From: Membranipora membranacea
Lineage: Eukaryota > Bryozoa > Gymnolaemata > Cheilostomatida > Membraniporidae
Assembly (NCBI GenBank): GCA_914767715.1
Contig: OU612070.1
Span: 8,947,501 to 9,007,500 of the forward strand
Direction: 5' to 3'
DNA: 60,000 nt
In this document: one piece after another, positions 50,201 to 60,000 of the stretch
How the letters are laid out: the number at the start of each line of letters is the position of its first letter
How positions within the stretch are numbered: position 1 is the stretch's first letter
Made by a program: the position numbers and the translations under genes
Notes under the pieces: generated by a model
Database searches by the model: none
Told to the model about the DNA's origin: nothing
The model's input: only the letters and a program-made list of their open reading frames with translations

Positions 50201-53200
50201 AGTGTTAAAGTACGTCAGACCCAGAGCCATAGTGGCTCCAGCACTAGTCACATCTATGTTTATGAGTTCTCCCTCGTATACCTGACCGTAGCCATTATGT
50301 GTCTTCACTCCGTGGGGACCTTTCTTCTGTAAAACCAAAATAAAGTGTTATTTTCAAGACCAAGTTTGCACGGAAGGGAATTATTTAGCCAGATAGAAAA
50401 TTTATAATAGGCCCATCTGTAAGTTGAACACGGATATGTCGGCATGGTATGCAACATCTGCTGCATGTCTTTCAACCGCAATCACATACAGGTATCTGCT
50501 GCATGTCTTTCACCAGCAATCACACACAACCATTGTCTGGGGTTTTATGCATTGTGTCTGGGGTTTTGTGTCTACGTCTGAACTCTAAGATCTCTCACCA
50601 TGTCAGCAGAGCGATGACCTCCAGTCATGAGAAGACAAAGCTGATTGGCTATATTAAGATCGTTCAGACCAATCATAGATGTCCCTTTGCCCATCATCAC
50701 CATTCCTGTGAAATAAAATCATTAATCAGTGGGGTGACTTTATGTGAGCTAACACAAATTATTATTAACTAGGTGGGACTTTCAATAAAGATGTGAGGTT
50801 GAGAAATGTTAGCAAGAAATTCACTATTTCAAAGCGGTTTGAAATGGGCAACTTTTCCTCCTGTGATTGCTTTACTCCGCGCGTGTGTTTGACGCTGCTA
50901 ATATCCTGTTACAAGGGAAGCACTAAAGTGCGTTCAAAATCATAAGGAAATAGCGCCATACTGCTGATGCAACATCATGATGAGTGAGTGACCATTTAGG
51001 AATGTTTAATGTGGCTGGCAGGAAAATATAACAAAACAAGGTTTTCTAAGGCGAAGCTAAGGTTTTCCACAGCATGTTAGATGTACAACTTAAACAGTGC
51101 TATCATAGGCAACAGTATGCCAATATAAGTTTGTCTTAGTTACTAATGTTGTTCTTACGGCTTCCCGCTAAGGATACAGCCGGCTAGGTGAGAAAGGTGA
51201 GAAACTAGAGTTGTTCTTACCTAAAGCTAGACCAGCAGCCAGTGAGTAGCTCTCTCTATCTGTGGTGACTCCTTTAGTGACCACATCTGGAGAATGATCT
51301 ATCTCATGTAACAATACTCCTGCTATGTGTCTACAGGAAAAAAATGTTATGAGCTCTCGATCTACACGTATGTCTGATCATGGCCAGGTGATAGAGGTTA
51401 TTATATCAACTATATGTGTGCTTGACTCATGGTTTCTAGCTGAAGACCTCTGTATTGTGTTGTGTTGGTATGCGCACCAACTGTATGTTGTATCTATGAA
51501 GGCCGAGGCTATGAAAGCCACTCTGATTTTCTCATTTCTCAGGTTACTTACTCAAGATATGATTGCTGAATGTTGTAACTGTCATGTTGAGTTTTGCGGA
51601 TGTACATGACAGGTCACGTACATACACTAGTAGAACCATAGACAAAACACACAGCCTTGCGTTGTGTGTTTTGTCTATGAATTGAACCCTCAAACATACT
51701 CTTCAACAGGAGATGTATGATAAATCTTTTTTGATGCTGATCTTTGGCATGTACACCTTAATTTCAGTTTTTTCCATTTTTATCCTATTCTCACTCATGC
51801 ATGCTTACCACTGATATACATTCATATCAATGATGCTAACCATAATTTTGGGTAAATCAGTTAAATAGAAAACGTGATGTGAACTTTATATAATAATATT
51901 AAGGTAAGAAATCTGATTATCAATTGTTTCATGCCATGTTGAGGATCTCAATGAATTTCTCACAAAACATTGTTTTGTTTTACCTGTGGCAGCTGGAGTG
52001 ATATACCAGTCCCAGACCAATGAGAGCTGCAATCTTTGTACTGTGAGCTATATCTAGTTGGGTGGAGCTCAATGGTAGTAATGATGGCGTGTGTATAGTT
52101 AGCAGCCGGACAGTGGATATGTCCATCGTACCTCGCCTGGAGTAAAAATTAAACACAGTCAATTGTAAATATTATGGAATTATTATATTTACGATGAAAT
52201 GAATAGTGATATTATCTTGTGTGTATCAAATATTTGAGCTATCAGCAGTAAAGGAGTATTCATGAAGCGCGTATAATCTTGTGGAGTAGAGTATACACAG
52301 GAGGAAATGTTCGCTGTTTCAGACACAGTTGAAGATAGCGAAAATTTTCTCGCTAGCTTACATTACTCAAGCTCATTACATTATAGTAACTGGCACCTTA
52401 GCTAGTGTTATATTAGCTAGTGAACATTAGTGCTAGCTTACATAATGTAATCACAAATTTGTTTAACTAAACTCTAGCTAATATAAACTCATTTATGGTT
52501 TTGTGAAATTAGTAGAGTTGAAAGGAGGAAAAGGGCTTCCATCACCTGATGTAACATGAATGGTAAAACTAAGAGAACACATTTGATATCTGGCATTGAG
52601 TACATCAAACCAGACACTCTGACACCCGTTATGATTAATTCATGAATTTCACTCAGTACCACCTAGGAATTTAAATTTTGGACCCATCGATCAGGTTTGA
52701 CCTCAGGGTTGCGTCAAAGAAAAAAGGGCCAGTCACTGAAATGGGACCGGGCATTGACCTTACAGTAAAATAAGCGTTCTCTCTTTTTTCACATTCAAAT
52801 CAAAATTGTGACAGAAATTGTGCAACATGTTATCCTTCGCATCAAGGCCAACTTAGAAGAAGGTCAATGCACACGATGTCATGCATTTCTGCGTCATTAT
52901 GACAGGAAAGTGTAGGTTGTTTTACCATAAGTTTTTCAGCTTAGGGATTTGATACCATAGCATCACATATCAACTCTGGTGACTCGGCTTTTCACATGTA
53001 TCAAACCAGGATACAGTAGTAACTTTGAACTTTGGCACGGATCTTCAATAGCATTCCTGTACAAATAAACCGGGTGTTCATGGGGGCTCTTGCTAGAGAA
53101 CTGATGGGTAGAGGCTATCAAAGGTAGACAGATTGTACACCGCTTATTCATAAACTATAAAGTGAATATCAATATTGTATACTTACATGGAAGCAGAGAT

Positions 53201-56200
53201 CCCCAACAGAATCCCAACTGCAGTCATCTCATGCCCCTAAAACACATTTTAAATTTGATAGGTTTCTAGGTTTATAGTTTCATAGGTATAATACGGTGAT
53301 AAATTTTCGCACAAAAAGCTAGAAGCTCTTATTCTAATATTTGTGTTCAAGTTCCTTCTGACATTGCTACTTACATAATTTTTCAGAAGGAACACAAATA
53401 TTAGAATATGTCACAAGTAGCAGTAAGGGATTGCTGTAACACTGTAACGCTGTTTCTCATTGCTGTAACTAGAAGACTAGCTTGGACAAATAAACTATAG
53501 GCAACTCCGACCAACGGCTACAACCCCCGATTTTCCTGTTTTGCAATCAATCTGGTCTATGACATCATGACATAACAAGCAATCTACGACATCATCATAC
53601 TATGCAAAATAACCTCCTGAGCCATAAAAAGGATATCTGTCTCAAGCTATTCTCTTTGACATGACTGCGTTAAAATGAAGGATTTCAGACACAAATGCAT
53701 TTTACTCTGACATTCGTTAGAACACGCCTCACCTTAATAAGGTAATCATGAAGGCTTAGCCTGGCGAGGTTACTGAGGTGGCCATTGAGTCCAAGAGCTA
53801 AAAGAAAGCCAGCATGTTCACTGATCAAGTTCATATCGTCTTTGTCTCCCACTTTAGGCTGCCAACAAATAAAATATCGATAACAATTCTTAATAAACTT
53901 AGAAATATTTTAAATACATGAATTCTAAAAAATATAAAAGAAAACCACATGTTTGATGTCTTTTCATCGGGACATCACACATATGGAAAACTGGCTACAT
54001 GAATGAATCTGTTTACCAGAATCTGAGATCTGAAAAATACGAACTTCAAACTATTTGGCGGTGCTAGAAAGAGATTGAGTTTTACAAAGAGACCAATAAG
54101 AGTGCCTTCACCATAAAACTTTTTCTTTTGATGTGGTTTGATGATAAAAAGAAAGGGCATAACAATAATTAGCAGTCAGACAAAACTAATTAATTAATAA
54201 TTCAAATACCGATCCGCCGTCGCATGCCTGCAACCCGAGATAAAGATCACCACACAGGTGAGGATCAGCAAAAAACAGGAGGAATCTCAAGAATTCCTCA
54301 TATCAGTTAAACCATCATCTATAGTCTCTGGTTATACCATCATCTATAGTCTTGGGTGAAACCTTTAAAATTAGTTTCAAAACCATGTTTATTTTCAGCT
54401 TCTCTAGACAGGATGCAGATTCCAAATATTTCCAGTATAAAATACACATGGCTCTAGAGGACTAAGGTATTTACATGAGGAAATTCTCAATTCCACATGT
54501 GTTTTAAATAGTGAGATTTATGGCTACACAATATTTACTCATATCATTGCTCAATAAGAACTTTCCCATCTTAGCTAGTGAAAATTTGTGCCTCAGTCAT
54601 TTCCGAACTAGCTAAACTACATTCTAGCTAATATTATCTCCTCCATGATATGTATGGTGAAATTACCCTGTTAAACAGTATCCAGGTTGTATCTACATCT
54701 GCTTTAGGGTCCAGGCAGAGTCCAGCCGCCACACCGTTATGAAAAGCCGGCCACACTGAGAGTTTGGTGGCTGTCTGAGTCTGAGAATCACTGCTGAGCT
54801 CCACAGAAGATTGGGTCGGGTATGATTTACCCGATAAACACAACACTGGTATGTGTAGGCTCTCAGTCAAGACTGGTTTATGACTACAGAGTGTCAACAT
54901 GCCTCTATATCAAAATAAAACACACATACATATAGACACTACAAGGATTAACTCAGTGATGCTACATGAAGACGATTGCTGGCATGAAACAAATTTATTT
55001 AAATGGTTAGCAACGACTTTAATGTACAAGTTAAGACAAATATCATGCAATGACCAGTCCATGGTCCATTATCAAGTATATGGTTTTGTCATATGGATTC
55101 GACGAGTTTATGTTCCTATAACTAGATGATCTTGTTGACAGTTTCACCTATCTTCTCAGTACAACTTGACCAACACCGCATGAAGTGGCCAGCCTGTGTA
55201 AGGCTTCCCCCCACCCACAAGTGCCTAATGCATCACCGATTGCTGGGTGCACTTGTATTTGCCATATCAAGGGTTCATTTAGATCAGGCTCTTTTTCCTA
55301 TATTAACTTGGACCTTCACACATACGTCTCTCTTACAGTATACCCAGGGGCCAGAGGCTATAGATAATCCATAGTCTCAGTTATAACCATCAACATATAA
55401 ATAATAATAACTAATTAATAGTATTTATATGTTTATGAGATTAGCCCACCTGCCCACAGGAAGTGACATGCTGCGCTGACATATAGCCAGTAAATGTTTC
55501 TGTTTCTCTTCTATGAAGTGATGATCGCTGACTTCTGGTTTCTGTTGCAGAGTTATCTTCACTGGCTGACTCGAGTTAAGGCAGCGTTTAACTTCCTCAA
55601 TACGTAAATCTGAGCTCCAACGCATCTTTAGTACCTGAAATTAATTGTAGATATGTTAATCACTGCAAAGATACATTCCCCGGTTGGTTCCATTAACAGG
55701 TTACACAAGTTCTAAATAACTTGTTAAAGTTTGAGGGCCCTTTTAGGGTCAGTCGTGTAGCGAAAAACCCTACTTCTAAATTTGGACTCTGATTTTTTAT
55801 TTATCTGTCAGCGTCTAATTGACTGTAGACACTAGAGGAGTAAAGTGTCAGCAGGAAATAAGTTCGAAATTTCGATCAGGCTGGAAATAGTAAGTTGTAA
55901 GGCCAGCTTATGTTACTCAACCACTACCCTAGGTTATTTTACCTGCTTATTCAGCACCTCCATACCAGTCAGTTGTTTTTGTTTACCACCGGGTCCTCCT
56001 GCTTGGTTTGTCTTGTTAGCTTGATGTACTATGAGAGGCGCTGCCATGTCATGCTGACCTTTTAACCCCTCAGTGTCAGCAGCTGGGAGGACGACGGAGG
56101 AAGGAAGGCTCAGAGCGCAAGTGTCTTGTCTACAAACAATAATTTTTGTATACTATTGCTTGTGTCATACAATGTACATGCAGTATAAATTGCGTCATGT

Positions 56201-59200
56201 TTCATCATAAGTAGGCAAAGATCAATCTCATTTAAAAGGATGCGTTTCCCTACATTGGTAACATTATGGCCAGAGCCAATTAGGCATAAAAATATTATAC
56301 CAGGATATGTAGAAAAATCATCCGGTAGTTATAAATTTCATATTACTATTCTCATTATGCGCAATTCATGTATGTTGTTAATTCATCCTAAAAAGGAACT
56401 TTTGCAACACAGAAGGGGCTATCAATTAAAAACTACAAAATTGCTCTCTGATTCTTCTATGCAGAGTTACTTAGACTTGCCAGGAGCCTCCTACATCGTT
56501 CACACCTTGATGGAACAATATGTTTCCAGAGTGTTCATCTTAGGATCTAATTTGCCTTGTTAAATGTCCAAAAGATCAGAAGCCTTGCTCGTTGCTCAGT
56601 GAAGGGATACCTAATTTGTTTGCACTGATGGCAATGTAATTGAATATTCACAAACACCACAAATTTTCCTGGCTAGAGTGACGTCAGTGGCATTGACCTT
56701 ATGGAAATGACAAAGTTTTCCATAAAACAAGATTATTACAGGATGTTTCATGCAGCTGACATCAGAATCATATTATTATCTGAAAATCTGATCCTGTTTG
56801 TATATGTGGAAGATTTGTTGGCGAAGGACGCTTCCCCCCCCCCCCCCCGACGTAAAATGTATGACATGAGGATTCAGATCACATTGTGTAGAGCGGAGCC
56901 ATTAATAAGAGTTACTTAAAAAGAAGCCAGCTAATGAACACTACATTGGCATGAGGCTGTGACAAACAAAGTCAACCAGTTCACTAAGCACAGGAGAAGA
57001 GGAACAACAGAAACCAATTAACTTAGCCAGCATGGTTGGCGAGCAATTATAATTCTATCTGGATATAAGCCAGCTAGGTGAAGTTTCTTATCCTGTGGCG
57101 TTATGAGAATTTGGCGTGTGAATCAAGTTGTGAAATTTATGAATGAATAAGTCTTGGCAAGGTGGCTTTTCCGTTATGGTGAGAAGCCAACGGCATTTTC
57201 ACCGCACGCGTGAGGGAAAGTTTAACCGACAACACCGCATAAAAGATTGTTCTGATGATTTAGCAATAATTTTTTTGATCATTATTATAATTTTCACAAT
57301 TGTGGGGTCTGTAATCTGTATGTCAAAACCGCTAACAATAATTCGATCAGCCAATCGATGGCGGCGTACCAAGAGCAATCACAACACAAAATCACTGCAA
57401 TTGATTGCCCAATGTGGTATTAGAGGCAAAATTGTCAAAGATTTACTTCGATCCCCGGAGATAATCGATACTAATTTGCCGGATAATCTCCAAACAGCCA
57501 CCTGATTAGCCCCCAATGACAGTCATTTATACAGCAAAATAATCAAATTGATAGCAGACTTTTTAACTTGCTAGCTGACCAATCACTGAACTTATCATAG
57601 TATTATATATATTAGGTTGTTTAAAATCAGGTGTCTTATCACACAACAAATTCCAAAGCATGGGTGGAAAATATTAGTTGCCTTGGCGGCGAGGCCGTAC
57701 TATCTGTGCCAGGTTGCTGTCTGTTCGCAGGCAGGTCCGAGCACACCTGGGGGCAAACCAAACCCCAGTAGTTGATGGACTGAAGTGGGATTTCAACCCA
57801 CGTCATTCAACATTTGCATGCGAAAGGAACAGTAGAATTACCTTTTGATTAGTTTGAGAGCGTTACTTGGCCACTGGGTGTTAGCATTAGCCTGACACTT
57901 GTAAATCACTTCATATAACAGCAGAGTGTATGCGAATGGGAGACTGTCCAGAGTAGACTGGTCAAAACCTTCAAGATTTACAGACAAATAACAGTATAGT
58001 CGGAAATGGAATACAATATGGTAATTTCTATTGTTGTTGTAGGGGGGTTGAGGGCTATTAATAATCTGTCCAAGGTGAAGAACCACTGTGACCAGTGGTA
58101 CGCCTTGATCTAAATATTCTAAGAGAGATGAAATACAATATTATGGTGATTTCTATTGTTATAGGGGTGTTAAGGACTATTAATAATCTGCCCAAGGTAA
58201 GGAACCACTGTGACCAGTGAAATGCCTTGATCTAAATGTTCTTAGAGAGTTTTATCGGACATTTGAAGAAGGGGCTAAAATAACATCAGTTGTTTGTAAA
58301 CCTACAAGAAATACAGAGCAATAACAGTATAGTCGGAAATGGAATACAATATGGAAATTTCTTTTATTGTTGTAGTGGGGATAGATGATTATAAATAATC
58401 AATCCAAGGTAAGGAACCACTAAGACCAGCAAAATGCCTTGATCTTAAATGTTCTAAGAGAGTTTTCTAAGAAATTTGGAGGAGGGGTTAAAAATACCTT
58501 TCGTTGTATTAAAGAAATATACATTTATTTGTATTTATAGTCGTACTGTAGGAGTGTTATTTTGCCACCTTGCACATAAATCGGTCAACAAGATCACAGT
58601 TATAGATTATTACAGTTACAGATACGGACCTTGTGAGCTCATATAGAGGAGGATAAGTTCTTCACAATGACTACAATTGGTCAACGACTCCAGTATCATC
58701 ATTTCTTTCTCACTGCTCTGTGTGGATGTTCTCCTACCTACATCAAATTCAATAATAATATAGACGTCTGTCAAGTCCAGCGATTATTGCACCTAGTCGC
58801 TAGGTTGGAACAGGTTTATAGTGAAGGCCAAGTTGCCCAGTCTTTAATCTCACTCTTCAGGTACAGCCAGCTTTAACCCAGTGTAAAGCTAGATTAAGTT
58901 TAATCCGCTTTGCCCACACTCCAATCATTTCCGTGTTAAACCAGCGCTTCAAAGGGGGGCAACTCCAAAATGCACGCATGCATGCAGTGTAAAGCATTGT
59001 GTACCAGAGTTACATTATATTATATAAATTAGGTTATGGTAAAGCACTGACAATAAAAATGTAATAATTGAGAATGTTGATCTATCAGAATAAATATCAT
59101 ATGAATGATAATTTCATGGGTAAGCTAAATTGGAAAAATGAAACAGGGGAATTTAGGGTGAAAATGAAGGTCTTTTGGCACTTTACCATTTCACACTTGA

Positions 59201-60000
59201 TAACATCAATAAGAGAACTTGGTTTGTGGTTTTCATAAGAATTACCTTCACTTTACTGTGTTTTTGTTTTTCAGTTTTGATGTTTATTGCATTTATTGCA
59301 GTTCTACGAATAAATTTCGGTTATAGAACCAGAAAAAAGGTCAATCTATCTATATAAAGATGTAATGGTGTAACCGCCTTTTTGGCATCATATCCATGTA
59401 GTATTTAAACAATGTAATATGTGATGAAAGGTTTGGCTCAACTTACCAAGAACCGGTATTGGATTGAGAAAATCTGTCTTTACATCCGCATAATTGACGC
59501 ACTTTTGACGATATGCTGAATAAATCTGTAAGTATGAAAATATGTGAACCTACATGAAAACATCCTGTTCGAAATCAGGGCTAATAACCGGTGATATCTC
59601 CTGAAAACCTCAAAATTGAGATGCTATTTTCACTAAAGTACAAGTAAGAATTTCAGGATCTTCACTTTCAGCCAATCTTGATCTTGCCCCAGTCATCAAA
59701 GGCTATTTCCACCATTAACATGTCTTTATCGCCTATAATATCATGTTTTTTTATGTACCTATAGTGGTAAATTTAGGTACAATGATATTAATAATGCTAC
59801 CATATATCTTCAAGTTCTAAATTTATCTCAGCTTTGTTCCGATATCTCACCTTGATCAATGCCTCTAGCCTCTCGGTGATGCCTGGTAGATAGTACACAG
59901 ACGGTGTGTATGTACCTCTGCGGAGTATACATGTAAGTGTATACGTCAGAGTGTGAGAGACTGCCGGGAACCACACGGGAGGCTGTATCTTATCCGGTAT
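38205..60000 (-). CDS. ANAPC1: Anaphase-promoting complex subunit 1 (APC1), 3' part
   Basis: Partial: the 5' part lies beyond the right edge. Model: complement(join(38205..38271, 38779..38914, 40495..40614, 42111..42270, 43157..43352, 44082..44149, 44664..44859, 45281..45367, 47146..47285, 47671..47784, 48866..48956, 49405..49550, 50114..50326, 50599..50705, 51221..51330, 51984..52136, 53187..53236, 53733..53858, 54667..54904, 55450..55634, 55943..56129, 57842..57968, 58630..58767, 59447..59525, 59851..>60000)), 1127 codons plus stop, every phase closing. Blocks that identify APC1: DHHFIEEKQKHLLAICQRSM, WPAFHNGVAAGL, HAGFLLALGLNGHL, GHEMTAVGILLGISA, DRESYSLAAGLALG, MSGSGDLEVMRLCRYL, HMSLGLLFLGSGR, QAAEPRLIMPVDIDTG and SGHLPYSRDPDG. 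The repeated GLALG/LGLLFLG helices are the proteasome/cyclosome repeats of the APC1 toroid, the scaffold that joins platform and catalytic modules of this ubiquitin ligase. The three last exons and 42111-42270 are weakly conserved and rest mainly on phase and short matches (VIKIPLK against a similar human motif). Confidence 0.93.
40909..40996. repeat. Hairpin MITE, AGTTTGATCCAATTTGCC family
   Basis: Perfect 20-bp inverted arms at 40909-40928 and 40977-40996 (GTTTGATCCAATTTGCCGGC) surround a 48-bp spacer. The segment lies in the ANAPC1 intron between exons 40614 and 42111. The same terminus is found at 45511-45617 and, singly and diverged, near 58894. Confidence 0.75.
42467..42927 (+). CDS. 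Possible nested cysteine-rich gene in an ANAPC1 intron
   Basis: On the strand opposite ANAPC1, inside its intron 42271-43156, an open frame runs from 42553 to a TGA at 42927 (124 codons, no upstream ATG). A small exon beginning ATG TGC at 42467 (MCFRCKLPRE) ends at GAG|GTACCA, and splicing to the AG at 42551-42552 (56-nt intron) joins both in phase, giving about 134 aa. The composition is protein-like: amphipathic RLYGLLNYVEDSLRR, CLPDLVCCILAALQF and ELEKNMKYL. CxxC motifs lie near the N-terminus (CFRC) and C-terminus (CLSCQMLHTANC), suggesting metal binding. I do not recognise the family. The model, especially the short intron, is inference. Confidence 0.35.
45511..45617. repeat. Hairpin MITE, AGTTTGATCCAATTTGCC family
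   Basis: A near-continuous palindrome of about 107 bp (arms begin AGTTTGGTC/AGTTTGATCC, then TTGCCTGCATTCC, then CCACTGGTCACG) with a loop of about 6 nt. It shares its terminus with 40909-40996. It lies in the ANAPC1 intron between 45367 and 47146. Confidence 0.8.
48692..48735 (+). repeat. Dispersed repeat with AGAGGAGTAA...GGAAAA motif
   Basis: CTAGAGGAGTAATGTATCTGC followed by GGAAAAGTCCGCC. Relatives lie at about 15183-15225 (minus), 50845-50890 (minus), 52282-52325 and 55828-55870, mostly in ANAPC1 introns. Termini and full length are not resolved by eye. Confidence 0.5.
49861..49985. repeat. Long imperfect hairpin in an ANAPC1 intron
   Basis: A perfect 20-bp stem joins 49880-49899 (AATGTCCATTTCAATCAAGA) to 49952-49971. 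An inner stem follows (TTTAAATTGCA near 49905 with TGCAAGTTAAA near 49933), and outer flanks also pair (TTTACCG with CGGTAAA). The folded length is roughly 90-125 nt. It may be a MITE or a precursor-miRNA-like transcript; strand of any transcript is unknown. Confidence 0.6.
51637..51679. repeat. Perfect 17-bp hairpin in an ANAPC1 intron
   Basis: CATAGACAAAACACACA at 51637-51653 is the exact reverse complement of 51663-51679, with a 9-nt loop. It is too short for a typical miRNA precursor; a tiny MITE relic or palindromic duplication is more likely. Confidence 0.7.
53331..53407. repeat. Hairpin with 25-bp stem in an ANAPC1 intron
   Basis: The left arm at 53331-53361 (ATTCTAATATTTGTGTTC, then CTTCTGA after a 6-nt insertion) pairs with the right arm at 53383-53407, leaving a loop of about 21 nt. 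The 6-nt insertion AAGTTC looks like a local duplication. Confidence 0.65.
56834..56849. repeat. Poly-C tract
   Basis: A homopolymer run of about 14 C in the ANAPC1 intron between 56129 and 57842. Similar C/G runs occur at 18519, 20963 and 22743; their exact length may be unreliable in the assembly. Confidence 0.8.
57969..58470. repeat. Tandem triplication beside an ANAPC1 splice acceptor
   Basis: Three diverged copies of a 100-170-bp unit start near 57969, 58130 and 58303. They share AGTCGGAAATGGAATACAATATGG, TATTAATAATC.G.CCAAGGT.A.GAACCACTGTGACCAG, GCCTTGATCTAAAT and TTCT.AGAGAG. The outermost unit includes a copy of the splice acceptor used by the exon ending at 57968. Confidence 0.75.

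Noticed and set aside
57780-57812. tRNA B-box-like sequence (minus-strand GGGTTGAAATCCC)
   Set aside because: No A box, cloverleaf or acceptor stem could be built around it; at most a SINE relic.

Overview
This is eukaryotic, metazoan nuclear DNA. It is AT-rich, all five genes have introns with GT-AG borders, and intergenic and intronic DNA is full of degraded transposable elements. The gene set (a bHLH-PAS factor, a mitochondrial CoA carrier, a Speedy/RINGO cell-cycle activator, a secreted laminin-G protein and the APC/C scaffold APC1) fits an animal. The proteins are divergent from the vertebrate ones, which suggests an invertebrate or early-branching lineage. I cannot name the phylum from the sequence alone. 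Gene models were built by eye from reading frame, splice signals and recalled family sequences, and every internal exon phase closes.

Layout. 1-850: decayed partial copy of the SLC25A42 locus. 2686-3933: 5'-truncated non-LTR retrotransposon with a long TACA tail. 4763-5885: foldback DNA transposon that seems to carry a fragment of an SH3-coding exon. 6210-10752 (+): NPAS4/dysfusion-type transcription factor, 10 coding exons, 527 aa. 11995-20546 (-): SLC25A42-type carrier, 7 coding exons, 321 aa, with introns packed with transposon remnants. 23698-29827 (+): Speedy/RINGO protein, 7 coding exons, 431 aa. 29828-33828: mostly non-coding. 33829-36533 (+): small secreted single-LamG protein, 5 exons, 231 aa. 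38205->60000 (-): ANAPC1, the 25 3'-most coding exons (1127 aa); its 5' part lies beyond the right edge. A possible small nested gene lies on the opposite strand inside an ANAPC1 intron at 42467-42927.

The NPAS4-like and SLC25A42 genes converge, SLC25A42 and RINGO diverge across about 3.1 kb, and the LamG gene and ANAPC1 converge. RINGO (CDK activation) and ANAPC1 (cyclin destruction) are both cell-cycle genes, but nothing in the sequence shows that their closeness matters. No CRISPR array, rRNA, intact tRNA or prokaryotic operon was found. The most unusual items are the SH3-like exon fragment in the foldback element, the palindromic transposon 28 nt from an SLC25A42 splice acceptor, the nested cysteine-rich ORF, the palindromic double-CCAAT promoter of the LamG gene, and long-stem hairpins in ANAPC1 introns.
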